This document shows, piece after piece, positions 18,038-27,051 of a DNA stretch of 64,000 bases. The position numbers and the translations under genes were made by a program. The stretch comes from Chryseobacterium oleae. GTDB lineage: Bacteria; Bacteroidota; Bacteroidia; Flavobacteriales; Weeksellaceae. The stretch is taken from positions 310,001-374,000 of the forward strand of contig NZ_FOVD01000004.1 of the NCBI RefSeq assembly GCF_900115055.1, written 5' to 3'. Each line of letters opens with the position of its first letter. The stretch's first letter is position 1. Below the pieces are notes generated by a model, which saw nothing but the letters and a program-made list of their open reading frames with translations, was not told where the DNA came from and ran no database searches.

Positions 18038-18448
18038 ATGAAAAAATTACAAATCTCAGCGCTTTTAGCAGTGCTTGCTTTTTCTCCGTTTTATGCGAAC
18101 GTATTTCCAGGTGAAACAGCTTCTATCGTAAGAACAATTGCAGATGCCATTAAATGGAAATCAGAATCTATAGACGTAGGAAACATTCCTCAGGGAAAAC
18201 CAAAAACAATCAGATTCGAATTTACAAATACCTCTTCAAAGCCAATCGTTATTGAAAATGTAGCTCCATCTTGTGGATGTACAACGGCAGACTACACTAA
18301 AACTCCTATTCTTCCTGGGAAAAAAGGATTTGTAGAAGCGAGCTATAATGCGGCAGCAGCAGGAGCATTCATGAAAACAGTGAATGTTACGACAAGCGAA
18401 AGCAAAACACCTAAAACTCTTTCATTCAAAGGAGTAGTGGTAGCCTAA
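18038..18448 (+). CDS. DUF1573 domain secreted protein
   Basis: A 136-residue protein with signal peptide MKKLQISALLAVLAFSPFYA and a single Ig-like DUF1573 domain: the IDVGNIPQGKPKTIRFEFTN segment, then the hallmark APSCGCTTADY and ILPGKKGFVEASYN. The ATG at 18038 is chosen because it starts the signal peptide; the open frame extends upstream without meaning. The role in the envelope is unknown. It is divergent from the two-component system 1 operon and probably its target. Confidence 0.87.
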   Translation: MKKLQISALLAVLAFSPFYANVFPGETASIVRTIADAIKWKSESIDVGNIPQGKPKTIRFEFTNTSSKPIVIENVAPSCGCTTADYTKTPILPGKKGFVEASYNAAAAGAFMKTVNVTTSESKTPKTLSFKGVVVA

Positions 18449-18484
18449 TCCGTTTTTATAACAGACAATCATAATAAATCCAGC

Positions 18485-18517
18485 AACCTTGTAATTCGTT
18501 ACAGGGTTGTTTTTTAT
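18485..18517 (+). terminator. Terminator of the DUF1573 gene
   Basis: AACCTTGTAA / TTACAGGGTT stem (one wobble), TTCG loop, then a T tract. The rest of the gap 18449-18863 holds the palindrome at 18538-18570, an AACTTTGCGTTAAAAAA repeat near 18645 and AT-rich sequence without a gene. Confidence 0.85.
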
Positions 18518-18537
18518 TTTTAGAAACTGCATTTGGA

Positions 18538-18570
18538 ATCCGTGTCAAGGTTTTAAACCTTGACACGGAT
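18538..18570. repeat. Perfect 33-bp palindrome (REP-like)
   Basis: Arms ATCCGTGTCAAGGTTT and AAACCTTGACACGGAT are exact reverse complements around a single central T. The core AAGGTTT/AAACCTT is shared with the palindromes at 60874-60906 (next to the RAYT gene) and 57771-57797. Confidence 0.8.
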
Positions 18571-18863
18571 AAACCATTCGCTTAATCAAATCGATCAAAG
18601 ATCGATTCATCTTTGCAACCCTTAGAATATCCGTAGTTAATGTAAAACTTTGCGTTAAAAAAATACACGTACAATGTTATTTAGCCATTTTGCATCTGTT
18701 CACTTTTTCCAGCTTGAAATTTATTTTTATCTCAAGTTCTATAACGCTGGTATTGTTTTTATCTCTGGAAAAGAGAATCACTATTTATAACATTATTATT
18801 TATCCCATTATTTTAAAGGGCATGAATTCAATATTTAGTATTTTTAGGAAAAAATAAGATCAT

Positions 18864-19745
18864 ATGAATTTATATACACAGCCAATGTTGCGCGAAGGTG
18901 CATTACAGGATAAAGTTGCTATTGTAACGGGAGGCGGAAGCGGCCTGGGAAAAGCAATGACCAAATATTTTCTGGAACTGGGAGCAAAAGTGGTGATCAC
19001 TTCCCGTAATCTGGAAAAACTACAAGGGACTGCAAAAGAACTGGAAGAGGAAACCGGAGGAAAAGTTCTGTGTGTTGCCTGTGACGTGAGAAACTGGGAT
19101 GAGGTGGAAGCGATGAAGGAAGCGACATTGAAAGAATTCGGAAGAATTGATATTCTCTTAAACAATGCGGCCGGAAACTTTATCTCGCCTACAGAGAGAC
19201 TGACGCATTCAGCTTTTGATTCTATTTTGGATATTGTTTTAAAAGGAACAAAAAACTGTACCCTTTCTATCGGAAAACACTGGATCGATTCTAAAAGTCC
19301 GGGAACTGTTTTAAATATTGTAACCACTTATGCCTGGACAGGATCTGCTTATGTAGTTCCTTCAGCCTGTGCAAAAGCCGGTGTTCTGGCTATGACCAGA
19401 TCTTTGGCTGTAGAGTGGGCCAAATACGGAATCCGTTTCAATGCAATTGCACCGGGACCTTTTCCTACGAAAGGAGCTTGGGACAGACTGCTTCCTGGAG
19501 ATCTTCAGGAGAAATTTGACATGAGGAAAAAAGTTCCTTTGAGAAGAGTGGGAGAACATCAGGAACTTGCGAATCTGGCGGCTTATCTGGTTTCAGATTA
19601 TTCTGCTTATATGAATGGAGAAGTTGTAACTATAGACGGTGGCGAGTGGCTTCAGGGAGCTGGCGAATTCAATATGCTTGAAGATATTCCAAAAGAAATG
19701 TGGGATGCATTGGAAGCAATGATCAAAGCGAAGAAAACAAATTAA
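18864..19745 (+). CDS. 2,4-dienoyl-CoA reductase, DECR-type SDR
   Basis: A 293-residue short-chain dehydrogenase with the NADP-binding GGGSGLGKAM. It matches the mitochondrial DECR1 subgroup rather than ordinary SDRs: TGSAYVVPSACAKAG, RFNAIAPGPFPTKGAWDRL, NLAAYLVSDYSAYMNGEVV and the C-terminal GEFNMLEDIPKEMWDALE. The catalytic Tyr and Lys are 15 residues apart (TTYAW to CAKAG), as in DECR1, instead of the usual YxxxK. It should reduce 2,4-dienoyl-CoA during oxidation of unsaturated fatty acids. It appears monocistronic. Confidence 0.86.
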   Translation: MNLYTQPMLREGALQDKVAIVTGGGSGLGKAMTKYFLELGAKVVITSRNLEKLQGTAKELEEETGGKVLCVACDVRNWDEVEAMKEATLKEFGRIDILLNNAAGNFISPTERLTHSAFDSILDIVLKGTKNCTLSIGKHWIDSKSPGTVLNIVTTYAWTGSAYVVPSACAKAGVLAMTRSLAVEWAKYGIRFNAIAPGPFPTKGAWDRLLPGDLQEKFDMRKKVPLRRVGEHQELANLAAYLVSDYSAYMNGEVVTIDGGEWLQGAGEFNMLEDIPKEMWDALEAMIKAKKTN

Positions 19746-19978
19746 AATATTTTTAGTTGAAGAAGGCAAGAAGTCTGAAGCTGGAAGAGGGAAGATATTG
19801 AGATTCCAAAGAGAAACGTTAATCGTCAGTTTTACCTCGTAAGTAAATGATATTTTTGGGTAAATATGAGATTTTAGACATGAGACCCAACTCAAATGTG
19901 CATCTCTCAAACACTCAAACACTCTGACTCTCAAACTCACATTAGAACTTCAATTCATTAATTTTTTTATAAAAATAG

Positions 19979-20008
19979 CCCGGACTTGTAACGATTCCGG
20001 GTTTTTTT
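19979..20008 (+). terminator. Terminator
   Basis: CCCGGA / TCCGGG stem with a T7 tract, just before the M1 peptidase gene and 230 bp after the reductase gene. The preceding spacer holds GAAGTCTGAAG-type micro-repeats (19760-19800) and an ACACTCAAACACTCTGACTC stretch. Confidence 0.75.
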
Positions 20009-20043
20009 ATAACTTATCATAGAAATAGTATAAATTAAACCCA

Positions 20044-22242
20044 ATGAATTATAAACTTCCAGGCCTTGTGGCAGCAGCGGCCCTATTCCTTTTTTCAGGA
20101 TCTGCTTTAGCACAGGAAACACCAAAATACAGTTATGTAGAGGCATTCAAACCCTTCTTTTATCCTCAGACCGGAACAGAAACCCGCTCTGCAAGCGGAC
20201 AGGCGGGACATGCGTACTGGCAGAATTCAGCAGATTATGATCTGAATGTAAGCCTTAACGAAGCGAAAAATGAAATCACCGGAACGGCTGATATTACTTA
20301 CACGAATAACAGTCCTGACCAACTGGGCTTCCTATGGTTGCAGCTTGATCAGAATTTATTTGCAAAAGATTCCCGTGGAAATGCGGTTGTACCTCCATCA
20401 GGAAGCAGAAACGGAGCTCACGGTGAAGAACTGGAAGGCGGTTATAAAATTAAATCGGTAAAGCTGGATGGTAAAGACGTAAAATACACGATTACGGATA
20501 CCAGAATGCAGATTGATCTTCCAAAAGAACTGAAATCTAAAGGCGGTGTTGCTAAGATTAAAATCGAATATTCCTTTATTTCTCCTGAATATGGATCCGA
20601 TAGAATGGGCGTTCAGAAAACGAAAAACGGAAAAGTATTTACCGTTGCCCAATGGTATCCAAGAATGTGTGTATATGATGATGTGATGGGCTGGAACACG
20701 CTTCCTTACGTTGGAGCATCAGAGTTTTATCTGGAATACGGGCATATTTCTGCTAATATTACAGTGCCTGCTAACCATTATGTGGTGGCATCCGGAGAGC
20801 TTTTGAACTCTAAAGAAGTGTATAGCAAAGAAGAAAATAACCGTTGGGAGCAGGCAAGAAACAGTGATAAAACAGTAATGATCCGTCCGGAATCTGAGAT
20901 CGGGAAAAACCAGGCTTCCGGGACCAAAACATGGAAATTTAAAATAGACCAGACCCGTGATTTTGCATGGGCTTCATCACCGGCATTTATTCTGGATGCT
21001 GCAAAAATAAACCTTCCAAGCGGTAAAAAATCTGTAGCTATATCGGCTTATCCGGCAGAAAGTGCAGGCGAAAAAGCGTGGGGAAGATCTACAGAATATA
21101 CAAAGGCAGCCATTGAGCATTATTCTCAGAAATGGTACGAATACACTTATCCGGCAGCGACCAATGTAGCAGGAAATGAAGGTGGAATGGAATATCCGGG
21201 AATTGTATTCTGTCATATGGATTCTGCGGGTGAAGACCTTTGGGGAGTTACGGATCATGAGTTTGGGCACAACTGGTTCCCAATGATCGTAGGTTCTAAT
21301 GAAAGACTGTTTGCCTGGATGGATGAAGGCTTCAATACCTTTATCAACGAGTTATCCACAAAGGCTTTTAACAATGGAGAATACTACAGCAAGAAAAATA
21401 TTGCCAGAGCCGGAGGTTTTATGATGGGGGATAATCTTGAACCAATCATGGTGGGTCCTGATAATATGAAGGAAAGAAACATCGGATCTTTGGCGTACTA
21501 CAAGCCGGGAATGGGGCTGCAGATTTTAAGAGAAACCATTTTGGGTCCTGAAAAATTTGACAAAGCTTTCAAAACGTATATCGACAGATGGGCTTTCAAA
21601 CATCCTACACCATGGGACTTCTTCCATACGATGGAAAATGTTGCAGGAGAAGAACTGAATTGGTTCTGGAGAGGATGGTTCATCAATAAATGGAAAATCG
21701 ATCAGTCTGTAAAAGATGTGAAATATGTGAATGGCGACTTTAAAAACGGAGCTCAGATCATTGTTGAAAACCTTGGCCAGCTACCGATGCCAACGACGGT
21801 TCAGGTGAAATTCAAAGACGGGACAAAACAGATCATGAAAATCCCGGTTGAAGTTTGGAAACGTAATACGGAATGGCTGCTCAAACTGAATTCAACCAAA
21901 GAAATTGATGAGGTGATGCTGGATCCAGATTCTATGATTCCTGATGTGAATGCAAAAAACAATACATGGACTTCCGCACAGGCGAAACCTGTTGAAAAGA
22001 TCAATGCAAAAGATTTTACAGGAACTTATGCGGCTAAAGGCGTCCCTATCAAATTGGTGTTTACCGATAAGAACGGTCAGCTTTACGCTAAAGCAGGAAG
22101 TCAGCCGGAATTTCCTCTGGAATACACAGGAAATAATCAGTTTACATTTGAAGAAGCAGATATGACGATGGTGTTCAGCAAGGACAAAAAAGAAATTGCT
22201 TTTAAACAGGGCGAAAGAGAATTTAAATTTACTAAAGAATAA
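20044..22242 (+). CDS. M1 family metallopeptidase, secreted
   Basis: A 732-residue zinc aminopeptidase-type enzyme with a signal peptide ending ALAQ. The zinc site is HEFGHNWF with the third ligand Glu in WMDEGFNTF 18 residues on, and a GAMEN-like substrate loop GGMEYPG. An N-terminal beta-sandwich, the thermolysin-like domain and a helical region precede a roughly 90-residue C-terminal beta-rich domain (from [14 protein letters not shown]) that resembles the DUF3471/lipocalin-like tails of Bacteroidota peptidases. It probably degrades peptides outside the cytoplasm. It is related to the second M1 gene at 29718. Confidence 0.92.
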   Translation: MNYKLPGLVAAAALFLFSGSALAQETPKYSYVEAFKPFFYPQTGTETRSASGQAGHAYWQNSADYDLNVSLNEAKNEITGTADITYTNNSPDQLGFLWLQLDQNLFAKDSRGNAVVPPSGSRNGAHGEELEGGYKIKSVKLDGKDVKYTITDTRMQIDLPKELKSKGGVAKIKIEYSFISPEYGSDRMGVQKTKNGKVFTVAQWYPRMCVYDDVMGWNTLPYVGASEFYLEYGHISANITVPANHYVVASGELLNSKEVYSKEENNRWEQARNSDKTVMIRPESEIGKNQASGTKTWKFKIDQTRDFAWASSPAFILDAAKINLPSGKKSVAISAYPAESAGEKAWGRSTEYTKAAIEHYSQKWYEYTYPAATNVAGNEGGMEYPGIVFCHMDSAGEDLWGVTDHEFGHNWFPMIVGSNERLFAWMDEGFNTFINELSTKAFNNGEYYSKKNIARAGGFMMGDNLEPIMVGPDNMKERNIGSLAYYKPGMGLQILRETILGPEKFDKAFKTYIDRWAFKHPTPWDFFHTMENVAGEELNWFWRGWFINKWKIDQSVKDVKYVNGDFKNGAQIIVENLGQLPMPTTVQVKFKDGTKQIMKIPVEVWKRNTEWLLKLNSTKEIDEVMLDPDSMIPDVNAKNNTWTSAQAKPVEKINAKDFTGTYAAKGVPIKLVFTDKNGQLYAKAGSQPEFPLEYTGNNQFTFEEADMTMVFSKDKKEIAFKQGEREFKFTKE

Positions 22243-22267
22243 AACATAGCTTATTCCTATTGAGAGG

Positions 22268-22298
22268 CCTGAACTTCATTTGAAGTTCAGGTTTTTTT
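22268..22298 (+). terminator. Terminator of the M1 peptidase gene
   Basis: CCTGAACTTC / GAAGTTCAGG perfect stem, 4-nt loop, T7 tract. After it, 22380-22425 carries an ATCACTCATCATTCATAACT micro-repeat stretch like those at 15858 and 29460. Confidence 0.9.
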
Positions 22299-22498
22299 AT
22301 GAGTAAGGAAGAGGAACAGACGTGAGTGGTCAATTTTGCTTCGCAAGTGGAATGTGAAAATCCTCCAACTCCATATCCCGCAATCCAAAACTTATCACTC
22401 ATCATTCATAACTCATAACTTCCCTAAAATTAACACAAACCTCCATCACCTCTCAGAAAGATGTCCTATTTTTGTTATTCTAATTTAAAAATAGGACT

Positions 22499-23326
22499 AT
22501 GAATTTCAGATTTTCAATCGTATCCCTGCTGTTTTTTGCTCTGGGATTTTCGCAGGATCTTAAAGTGATGAGCTTCAATATCAGGCTGCAGGTGACCTCG
22601 GATAAAGAAAATGCCTGGACAGAAAGAAAACAGGATGCTGTGGATTTATTAAATTATTATCACCCCGATTATTTCGGCGTTCAGGAAGCGCTTCCGGAGC
22701 AGATGAAAGATATAAAAGCAGGCCTTAAGAATTACGACTATGTAGGGGTAGGAAGAGATGACGGAAAAGAAAAAGGAGAATTCTCAGCTATTTTTTATGA
22801 TACGAACAGGCTTCAGATTGTAAAATCCGGAACATTCTGGCTTTCGGAAACACCGGAAACACCTTCCAGAGGATGGGATGCTGCGCTCAACAGAATCTGT
22901 ACCTATGCGTTTTTTAAAGATAAAAAATCAAAAAAAGAATTCCTGGCGATGAACCTTCATTTTGATCATATCGGAAATGTGGCAAGAGTGAAATCCTCTG
23001 AACTTATTCTGAGAAAAATCAAAGAAATGAATCCTAAAAACCTTCCTGTCACTTTAACGGGTGACTTTAATTTAACGGAAGATTCCGAGCCGATAAAAAT
23101 TCTTTCGAAGAATCTCGATGACAGCTTTTATCATTCCGAAACTAAACCTTATGGACCCAAAGGAACATTCACAGGTTTCAATGTCAATGAAATTCCAAAA
23201 GACAGAATTGATTATATTTTCGTGAAAGGTTTTAAAATAAAGTCCCAGAGACATATCAATGACAGAAGAGACAATCTGCTGTATCCGTCGGATCATTTTC
23301 CGGTATTGGCAGAGCTTTCCTATTAA
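22499..23326 (+). CDS. Endonuclease/exonuclease/phosphatase family protein, exported
   Basis: A 275-residue EEP-superfamily metal-dependent hydrolase with signal peptide MNFRFSIVSLLFFALGFSQ. Catalytic blocks are readable: MSFNIR, the metal-binding Glu in GVQEALPEQ, NLHFDHIGNVAR, the GDFN block, and the final DH pair in PSDHFPVLAEL. Exported EEP proteins of Bacteroidota often act on phosphodiesters such as sphingomyelin-like lipids or nucleic acids; the substrate is not readable. Confidence 0.87.
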   Translation: MNFRFSIVSLLFFALGFSQDLKVMSFNIRLQVTSDKENAWTERKQDAVDLLNYYHPDYFGVQEALPEQMKDIKAGLKNYDYVGVGRDDGKEKGEFSAIFYDTNRLQIVKSGTFWLSETPETPSRGWDAALNRICTYAFFKDKKSKKEFLAMNLHFDHIGNVARVKSSELILRKIKEMNPKNLPVTLTGDFNLTEDSEPIKILSKNLDDSFYHSETKPYGPKGTFTGFNVNEIPKDRIDYIFVKGFKIKSQRHINDRRDNLLYPSDHFPVLAELSY

Positions 23327-23471
23327 TTAGCAGAGGTCGCTAGGAATAGATAATAAGGTTAAGTTTGGAAGAGGGAGGATGGAAAGTTGATATTGGAAAG
23401 TTATTTTTATCAGTTACCTTAAAAGATATGGCAAATGTACCAACAATACACCAAACTAAATTAACAAAAAT

Positions 23472-23503
23472 AAAAGAGAACTTGGATTGAGTTCTCTTTT
23501 TTA
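23472..23503. terminator. Bidirectional terminator
   Basis: AAAAGAGAACT / AGTTCTCTTTT stem with a 7-nt loop and A/T tracts both sides. It can serve the EEP gene (plus) and the small gene at 23524 (minus). Confidence 0.8.
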
Positions 23504-23523
23504 TTAATTCATTAATTAGGAAA

Positions 23524-23736
23524 TCACATTTTGTTCATTGATCTTAATATTTCAAGAACTTCTTCTGTGTTCATTTTGTTTTCTAATTTTTTTGTTATTT
23601 CAGCAATTTGTTCATTTATGCTATCTTGATAGATAACTTTTTGTTCATCTGTCAAACTGGCTATTAATGCATTTAGCTTAATAGCCATAATCATTGAACT
23701 CTGATAAGAATCCATAGCAATTGTTTGTAAATCCAT
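23524..23736 (-). CDS. Small hypothetical protein
   Basis: A 70-residue, helical, mostly soluble peptide (IASLTDEQKVIYQDSINEQI). I do not recognise it. It opens an AT-rich patch (23.3-24.8 kb) of orphan and broken ORFs between the EEP gene and two-component system 2. A terminator lies just after its stop. Confidence 0.5.
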   Translation of the reverse strand: MDLQTIAMDSYQSSMIMAIKLNALIASLTDEQKVIYQDSINEQIAEITKKLENKMNTEEVLEILRSMNKM

Positions 23737-23783
23737 AGTTAAAGAGTTTATAATTATACTTTAAAATATTTAAAAATTATATT

Positions 23784-23967
23784 ATGATAATAAAAAAAAT
23801 ATTCACCTACATACATTGAGTGGGAAGATGTATATTCTATTCCTGATGAATTGCATACAGAAGAAATGAACGGAATATTTGCTGATGAAAGTTTTACAGT
23901 TTTACAGGCTGGATTTATTATAAAAGAAACAGATTCATTTATAGTATTAGCAAACCAATTGAATTAA
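23784..23967 (+). pseudogene. Frameshifted gene remnant
   Basis: ATG at 23784 reads MIIKKIFTYIH then stops. A +1 shift continues as EWEDVYSIPDELHTEEMNGI and on to a stop at 23965-23967, with protein-like composition throughout. It looks like the decayed remains of a small gene; the family is unknown. Confidence 0.4.
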
Positions 23968-24046
23968 CTTAACTAACTTATCAACAGGTAAATATTTAGG
24001 ACTCCATAGAATACCAATAGGTTGTGTTTACGTAAAAGAATTGAAA

Positions 24047-24184
24047 TTACTTCTTTTTTGGAGTCTTAGGTGGAGATTTTTTAGGTGCGGACTTGTCAGT
24101 TTCCTTAACAGTTGTTTTAGGATGTTTCTTACCATATTCTTCTGTTACATACTTACCTGTTCCTGCGTCTCTGATCTTTGCCAT
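24047..24184 (-). CDS. Small basic protein MAKIRDAGTGKYV
   Basis: A 45-residue lysine-rich protein beginning MAKIRDAGTGKYVTEEYGKK, with a tail of alternating Lys, Pro and Thr. The N-terminal pattern (AKIRD-x-x-TGKYV-x-x-x-Y-x-KKHP) recalls small conserved proteins in many bacteria whose function is unknown. It is too short for many gene callers, but its codons are gene-like. Confidence 0.55.
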   Translation of the reverse strand: MAKIRDAGTGKYVTEEYGKKHPKTTVKETDKSAPKKSPPKTPKKK

Positions 24185-24324
24185 AGTTTTATGATTTTAG
24201 TTTAGATAAAAATACAAATATTAATCATATAACTTAATAAAATAACAACAAAAATAAATAATTAAAGCTCTAATTAAGGAGCATTATTAATGCCCATATA
24301 TTATCAATATTAAAGATTCAATAA

Positions 24325-24476
24325 GATGATTTCTTAAAAGGAATCGTAAAGATAGTTGAAAGGTTAAACCTTGTAATAGGATGTAAGGGTTTAGGCAAAT
24401 ATTTACAATTTTATATACTTCATCAAATGAATATATTGAAGCCTTAACTAAATTAATAGAAAAGTCTAATAAATAA
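24325..24476 (+). pseudogene. Frameshifted gene remnant
   Basis: One frame reads DDFLKGIVKIVERLNLVIGC and on to GKY; the next frame continues FTILYTSSNEYIEALTKLIE to a stop at 24476. Neither frame has a good start. It is probably the broken 3' end of a gene and runs convergently into the ORF at 24466. Confidence 0.35.
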
Positions 24477-24810
24477 ATTTCTTTGTCTCATTGTCAAACC
24501 ATTCAAGTATTACTTTGTTTGTCGAATGAATAGACATAATTGTTAATAAATCGATTAACTTAACTTGCAAATCTTTTATGAAAGGATGCGTGATTTCTAT
24601 ATCTAAATCAAAATTTATTTCTTCAGCAATTTTATAAAGATTAGAGTTAAAATCACCTTGTAGACTATACTTTGAATCAATTATAAGTTTTTCCAATTCT
24701 TCTTTAGTTAACTGTGATTTAGATTTTATCATCTCCATGTAATTATTAAAAGAAACCAAATTAGCTCGATGATACTTGGTTAAAAATTGAGATATTAATT
24801 CTACTGACAT
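24466..24810 (-). CDS. Hypothetical protein
   Basis: A 114-residue, Lys/Asn/Ile-rich, helical protein with no signal, membrane segment or motif I recognise. It is more AT-rich than the flanking two-component genes, as is the whole patch 23.3-24.8 kb, which suggests acquired or decaying DNA. The stop overlaps the end of a plus-strand remnant. Confidence 0.5.
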   Translation of the reverse strand: MSVELISQFLTKYHRANLVSFNNYMEMIKSKSQLTKEELEKLIIDSKYSLQGDFNSNLYKIAEEINFDLDIEITHPFIKDLQVKLIDLLTIMSIHSTNKVILEWFDNETKKFIY

Positions 24811-24922
24811 ATTGTTAATATTAGGTTTTAAATATAAAGATAAATAAAGCCGCGCGTAATTCTACCTTCTTACCTCGATAACTTCCAGCTTCAAACTTCA
24901 AACTTCCTGACTTGATTTCAGA

Positions 24923-25606
24923 TCAGTTCAACGGAAAATCAACTTCAAATCCAATTCCTCTCAGGGATTGGATTTTTATTTGGGGATCATTCATGAAATA
25001 TTTCCGAAGACGGCTGATAAATACATCCAGGCTTCTTCCCGTGAAATAATCGTTCGTTTCCCAGAGACTATCCAGAATATCATCCCTTTTGATCATGGTG
25101 CCGTTGTATTTCAGAAGATACAGAAGAAGTTCCCGTTCCCTGATCGTAAGCCGTACATTACCTTCAGGATGGGAAAGCAACAGTTTTTCTGTGTCGAAAT
25201 AATAATCCCCGATTTTGATCTTCGCCGGGGCATTAGGTTGGGTTCTCTTAAGGATATTTTTAATCCTTAACACCAACTCTTCCGGATCGCAGGGCTTGGC
25301 AACATAATCGTCTGCTCCGATCTTCAGGCCCATCAGACGGTCTATTTTCTGATTCTTAGCCGTGAGGAAAAGCAGAGGAAAATTATTTTTCTCCTTTAAA
25401 ATCATTTTGGCTAAAGAAAAGCCATCAATGGAAGGCATCATAATGTCCAGAATCCCGATATGGAAAGGAAAATCAGTACCTAAAAGACCAACAACGTCTT
25501 CCGGATTCTGAAACCACGTTACTTCAAAATCCTCCAGTTCCAGATACTGTTTCAGGATCATCCCGAAATCCGGGTCGTCTTCTGCTAAAAGGATCTTAGT
25601 TTTCAT
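24923..25606 (-). CDS. OmpR-family response regulator (system 2)
   Basis: A 227-residue regulator with receiver domain (LLAEDDPDF, Asp in GILDIMMPS, FLTAK, Lys in AKPCDPEEL) and winged helix (LTIRERELLLYLLKYNG, GRSLDVFISRLRKYF). It is a clear paralogue of the regulator at 15916, with the same length and architecture. Its start overlaps the kinase gene by 11 bp. The probable target is the divergent outer-membrane protein gene at 27052, which has CATTAACC repeats upstream. Confidence 0.92.
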   Translation of the reverse strand: MKTKILLAEDDPDFGMILKQYLELEDFEVTWFQNPEDVVGLLGTDFPFHIGILDIMMPSIDGFSLAKMILKEKNNFPLLFLTAKNQKIDRLMGLKIGADDYVAKPCDPEELVLRIKNILKRTQPNAPAKIKIGDYYFDTEKLLLSHPEGNVRLTIRERELLLYLLKYNGTMIKRDDILDSLWETNDYFTGRSLDVFISRLRKYFMNDPQIKIQSLRGIGFEVDFPLN

Positions 25607-26912
25607 AAGGGACAGATATTTTAAAGGTCGTTTCAGTTTTGGGAAGGCTGGAAACTTCTATGTTGCCACCGTATTTAGTGACGATTTTTTTTACAAAATA
25701 AAGCCCCAGTCCCAATCCTTTGGTGTTGTGAATATTATTAGCCTGGATTCTGTAAAATTTTTCAAAAATGTGGGCAAGTTCTTTTTTCTCAATGCCACAG
25801 CCGTTGTCGCTAATTTCTATTTTAAGAGTTTGAAGGGAATTGCTGATATTGATTTTCACATCGGAAGCTCCATATTTTACACTGTTTTCGCAAAGATTTT
25901 TGATGAGGGTTTCCATGAGATGATGATCAAAGGGAAGTTCTTCTGTGACCTTATTGGACAAATCAAAGCTGGTTTGTGGATAAGTGAAAGCCAGATCCTC
26001 TACAAAAAAGTTCCAGTCTTCTGGCTGTATGGAAAGGGTTTCCTCAGAATTTTCGTCTTTGTGGAGCTGAAGCATCAGGTTTTCAAGACGGTTGATCTGC
26101 CGGTCGATGAGGGGCAGTGTTTCAGGATTCCATTCCTTTTTTAAAGTTTTGGAGGCTATTTTTAAAGTAGCGATCGGCGTTTTAAATTCATGGGAAATAT
26201 TATCCACAACGGTATGGAGAACTTCTACCTGTTTCTGTTGACGGGCTAGATTTTTAACGGTGAAAATATATAGTAACAGCACACTGGCGAGGATAGCTGC
26301 ACAGCATATGGTGAGCAGAGCAAGTTCCTTAAATATGATGGTTTTGATATTTAAAATCTCGAAACCGGTATTGCTTTTCAGAATAAAAGAGTCATTTCTG
26401 CCGGGAGTGTCATCATTGGTAGTGGATCTTGATGTGGTTTCCCATTTACCTGTATTGGAAATTTTAGGATTGGAAACTTTGTTCCTGGTTTCGTACAAAG
26501 TGATCGGCTGATCAATCAGGCGGGTGCTGTCAGGGATATAAATGATGGAAATGTATTCTGTTTTGGTGGCAATTTTATAGCCTTCTTTTTTAAAACTGGT
26601 ATCTACGTAGTCGCTGAGATGCTTTTCATTTTCCTTCCGATTTTTTTTAAAGTACTCCAGAAAATCTTTTTTACTGATCTTTTTATCATGATATCGGATC
26701 AAGATTTTCTGAATGGTATCATCTGTCCTACTTTTGATGCCACCCAGATCTTCCAGTCTGTCGGTATAGTTGGTAAGTCCTGCATGAACATCTCTGTAGA
26801 TCTCACGTTCCTTTACCTGATACGTCTTATACATAAAATAAGCCTGTATCCCCAGCAGAAGCAGGAACAGGGCAGCGAAAAGAGCGATAAGGTTTTTGCT
26901 TTTGGTGATCAT
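25596..26912 (-). CDS. Sensor histidine kinase (system 2)
   Basis: A 438-residue kinase: TM1 near residues 8-28, a periplasmic domain of about 170 residues, TM2 near 197-217, HisKA with NISHEFKTPIATLK, HATPase with ENSVKYG, DNGCGIEK and GLGLGLYFVKKIV. It is paralogous to the kinase at 16618 but has a different sensor domain, so it probably answers a different cue. It is translationally coupled to the downstream regulator. Confidence 0.92.
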   Translation of the reverse strand: MITKSKNLIALFAALFLLLLGIQAYFMYKTYQVKEREIYRDVHAGLTNYTDRLEDLGGIKSRTDDTIQKILIRYHDKKISKKDFLEYFKKNRKENEKHLSDYVDTSFKKEGYKIATKTEYISIIYIPDSTRLIDQPITLYETRNKVSNPKISNTGKWETTSRSTTNDDTPGRNDSFILKSNTGFEILNIKTIIFKELALLTICCAAILASVLLLYIFTVKNLARQQKQVEVLHTVVDNISHEFKTPIATLKIASKTLKKEWNPETLPLIDRQINRLENLMLQLHKDENSEETLSIQPEDWNFFVEDLAFTYPQTSFDLSNKVTEELPFDHHLMETLIKNLCENSVKYGASDVKINISNSLQTLKIEISDNGCGIEKKELAHIFEKFYRIQANNIHNTKGLGLGLYFVKKIVTKYGGNIEVSSLPKTETTFKISVPYEN

Positions 26913-26950
26913 TGAAACAAAGATAAAAACTTTAGGCTTCCCCTTGTTGG

Positions 26951-26980
26951 CATTAACCCATCATTAACCTTCCATTAACC
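26951..26980. promoter_or_regulatory. Three CATTAACC direct repeats, 11-bp period
   Basis: CATTAACC at 26951-26958, 26962-26969 and 26973-26980, spaced exactly 11 bp, between the kinase operon (minus) and the outer-membrane protein gene (plus). This is the expected geometry for an OmpR-family dimer or oligomer on one DNA face. The last TTAAC starts 27 bp before a near-consensus -7 box (GAATTTTG, 27002-27009), the same distance as in the system 1 region. Confidence 0.68.
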
Positions 26981-27051
26981 GAGATTCTCTCTGCAAATAC
27001 TGAATTTTGAACCGGGAAGCATAGTCACATCCATGCTTTTCAGAATTAATT

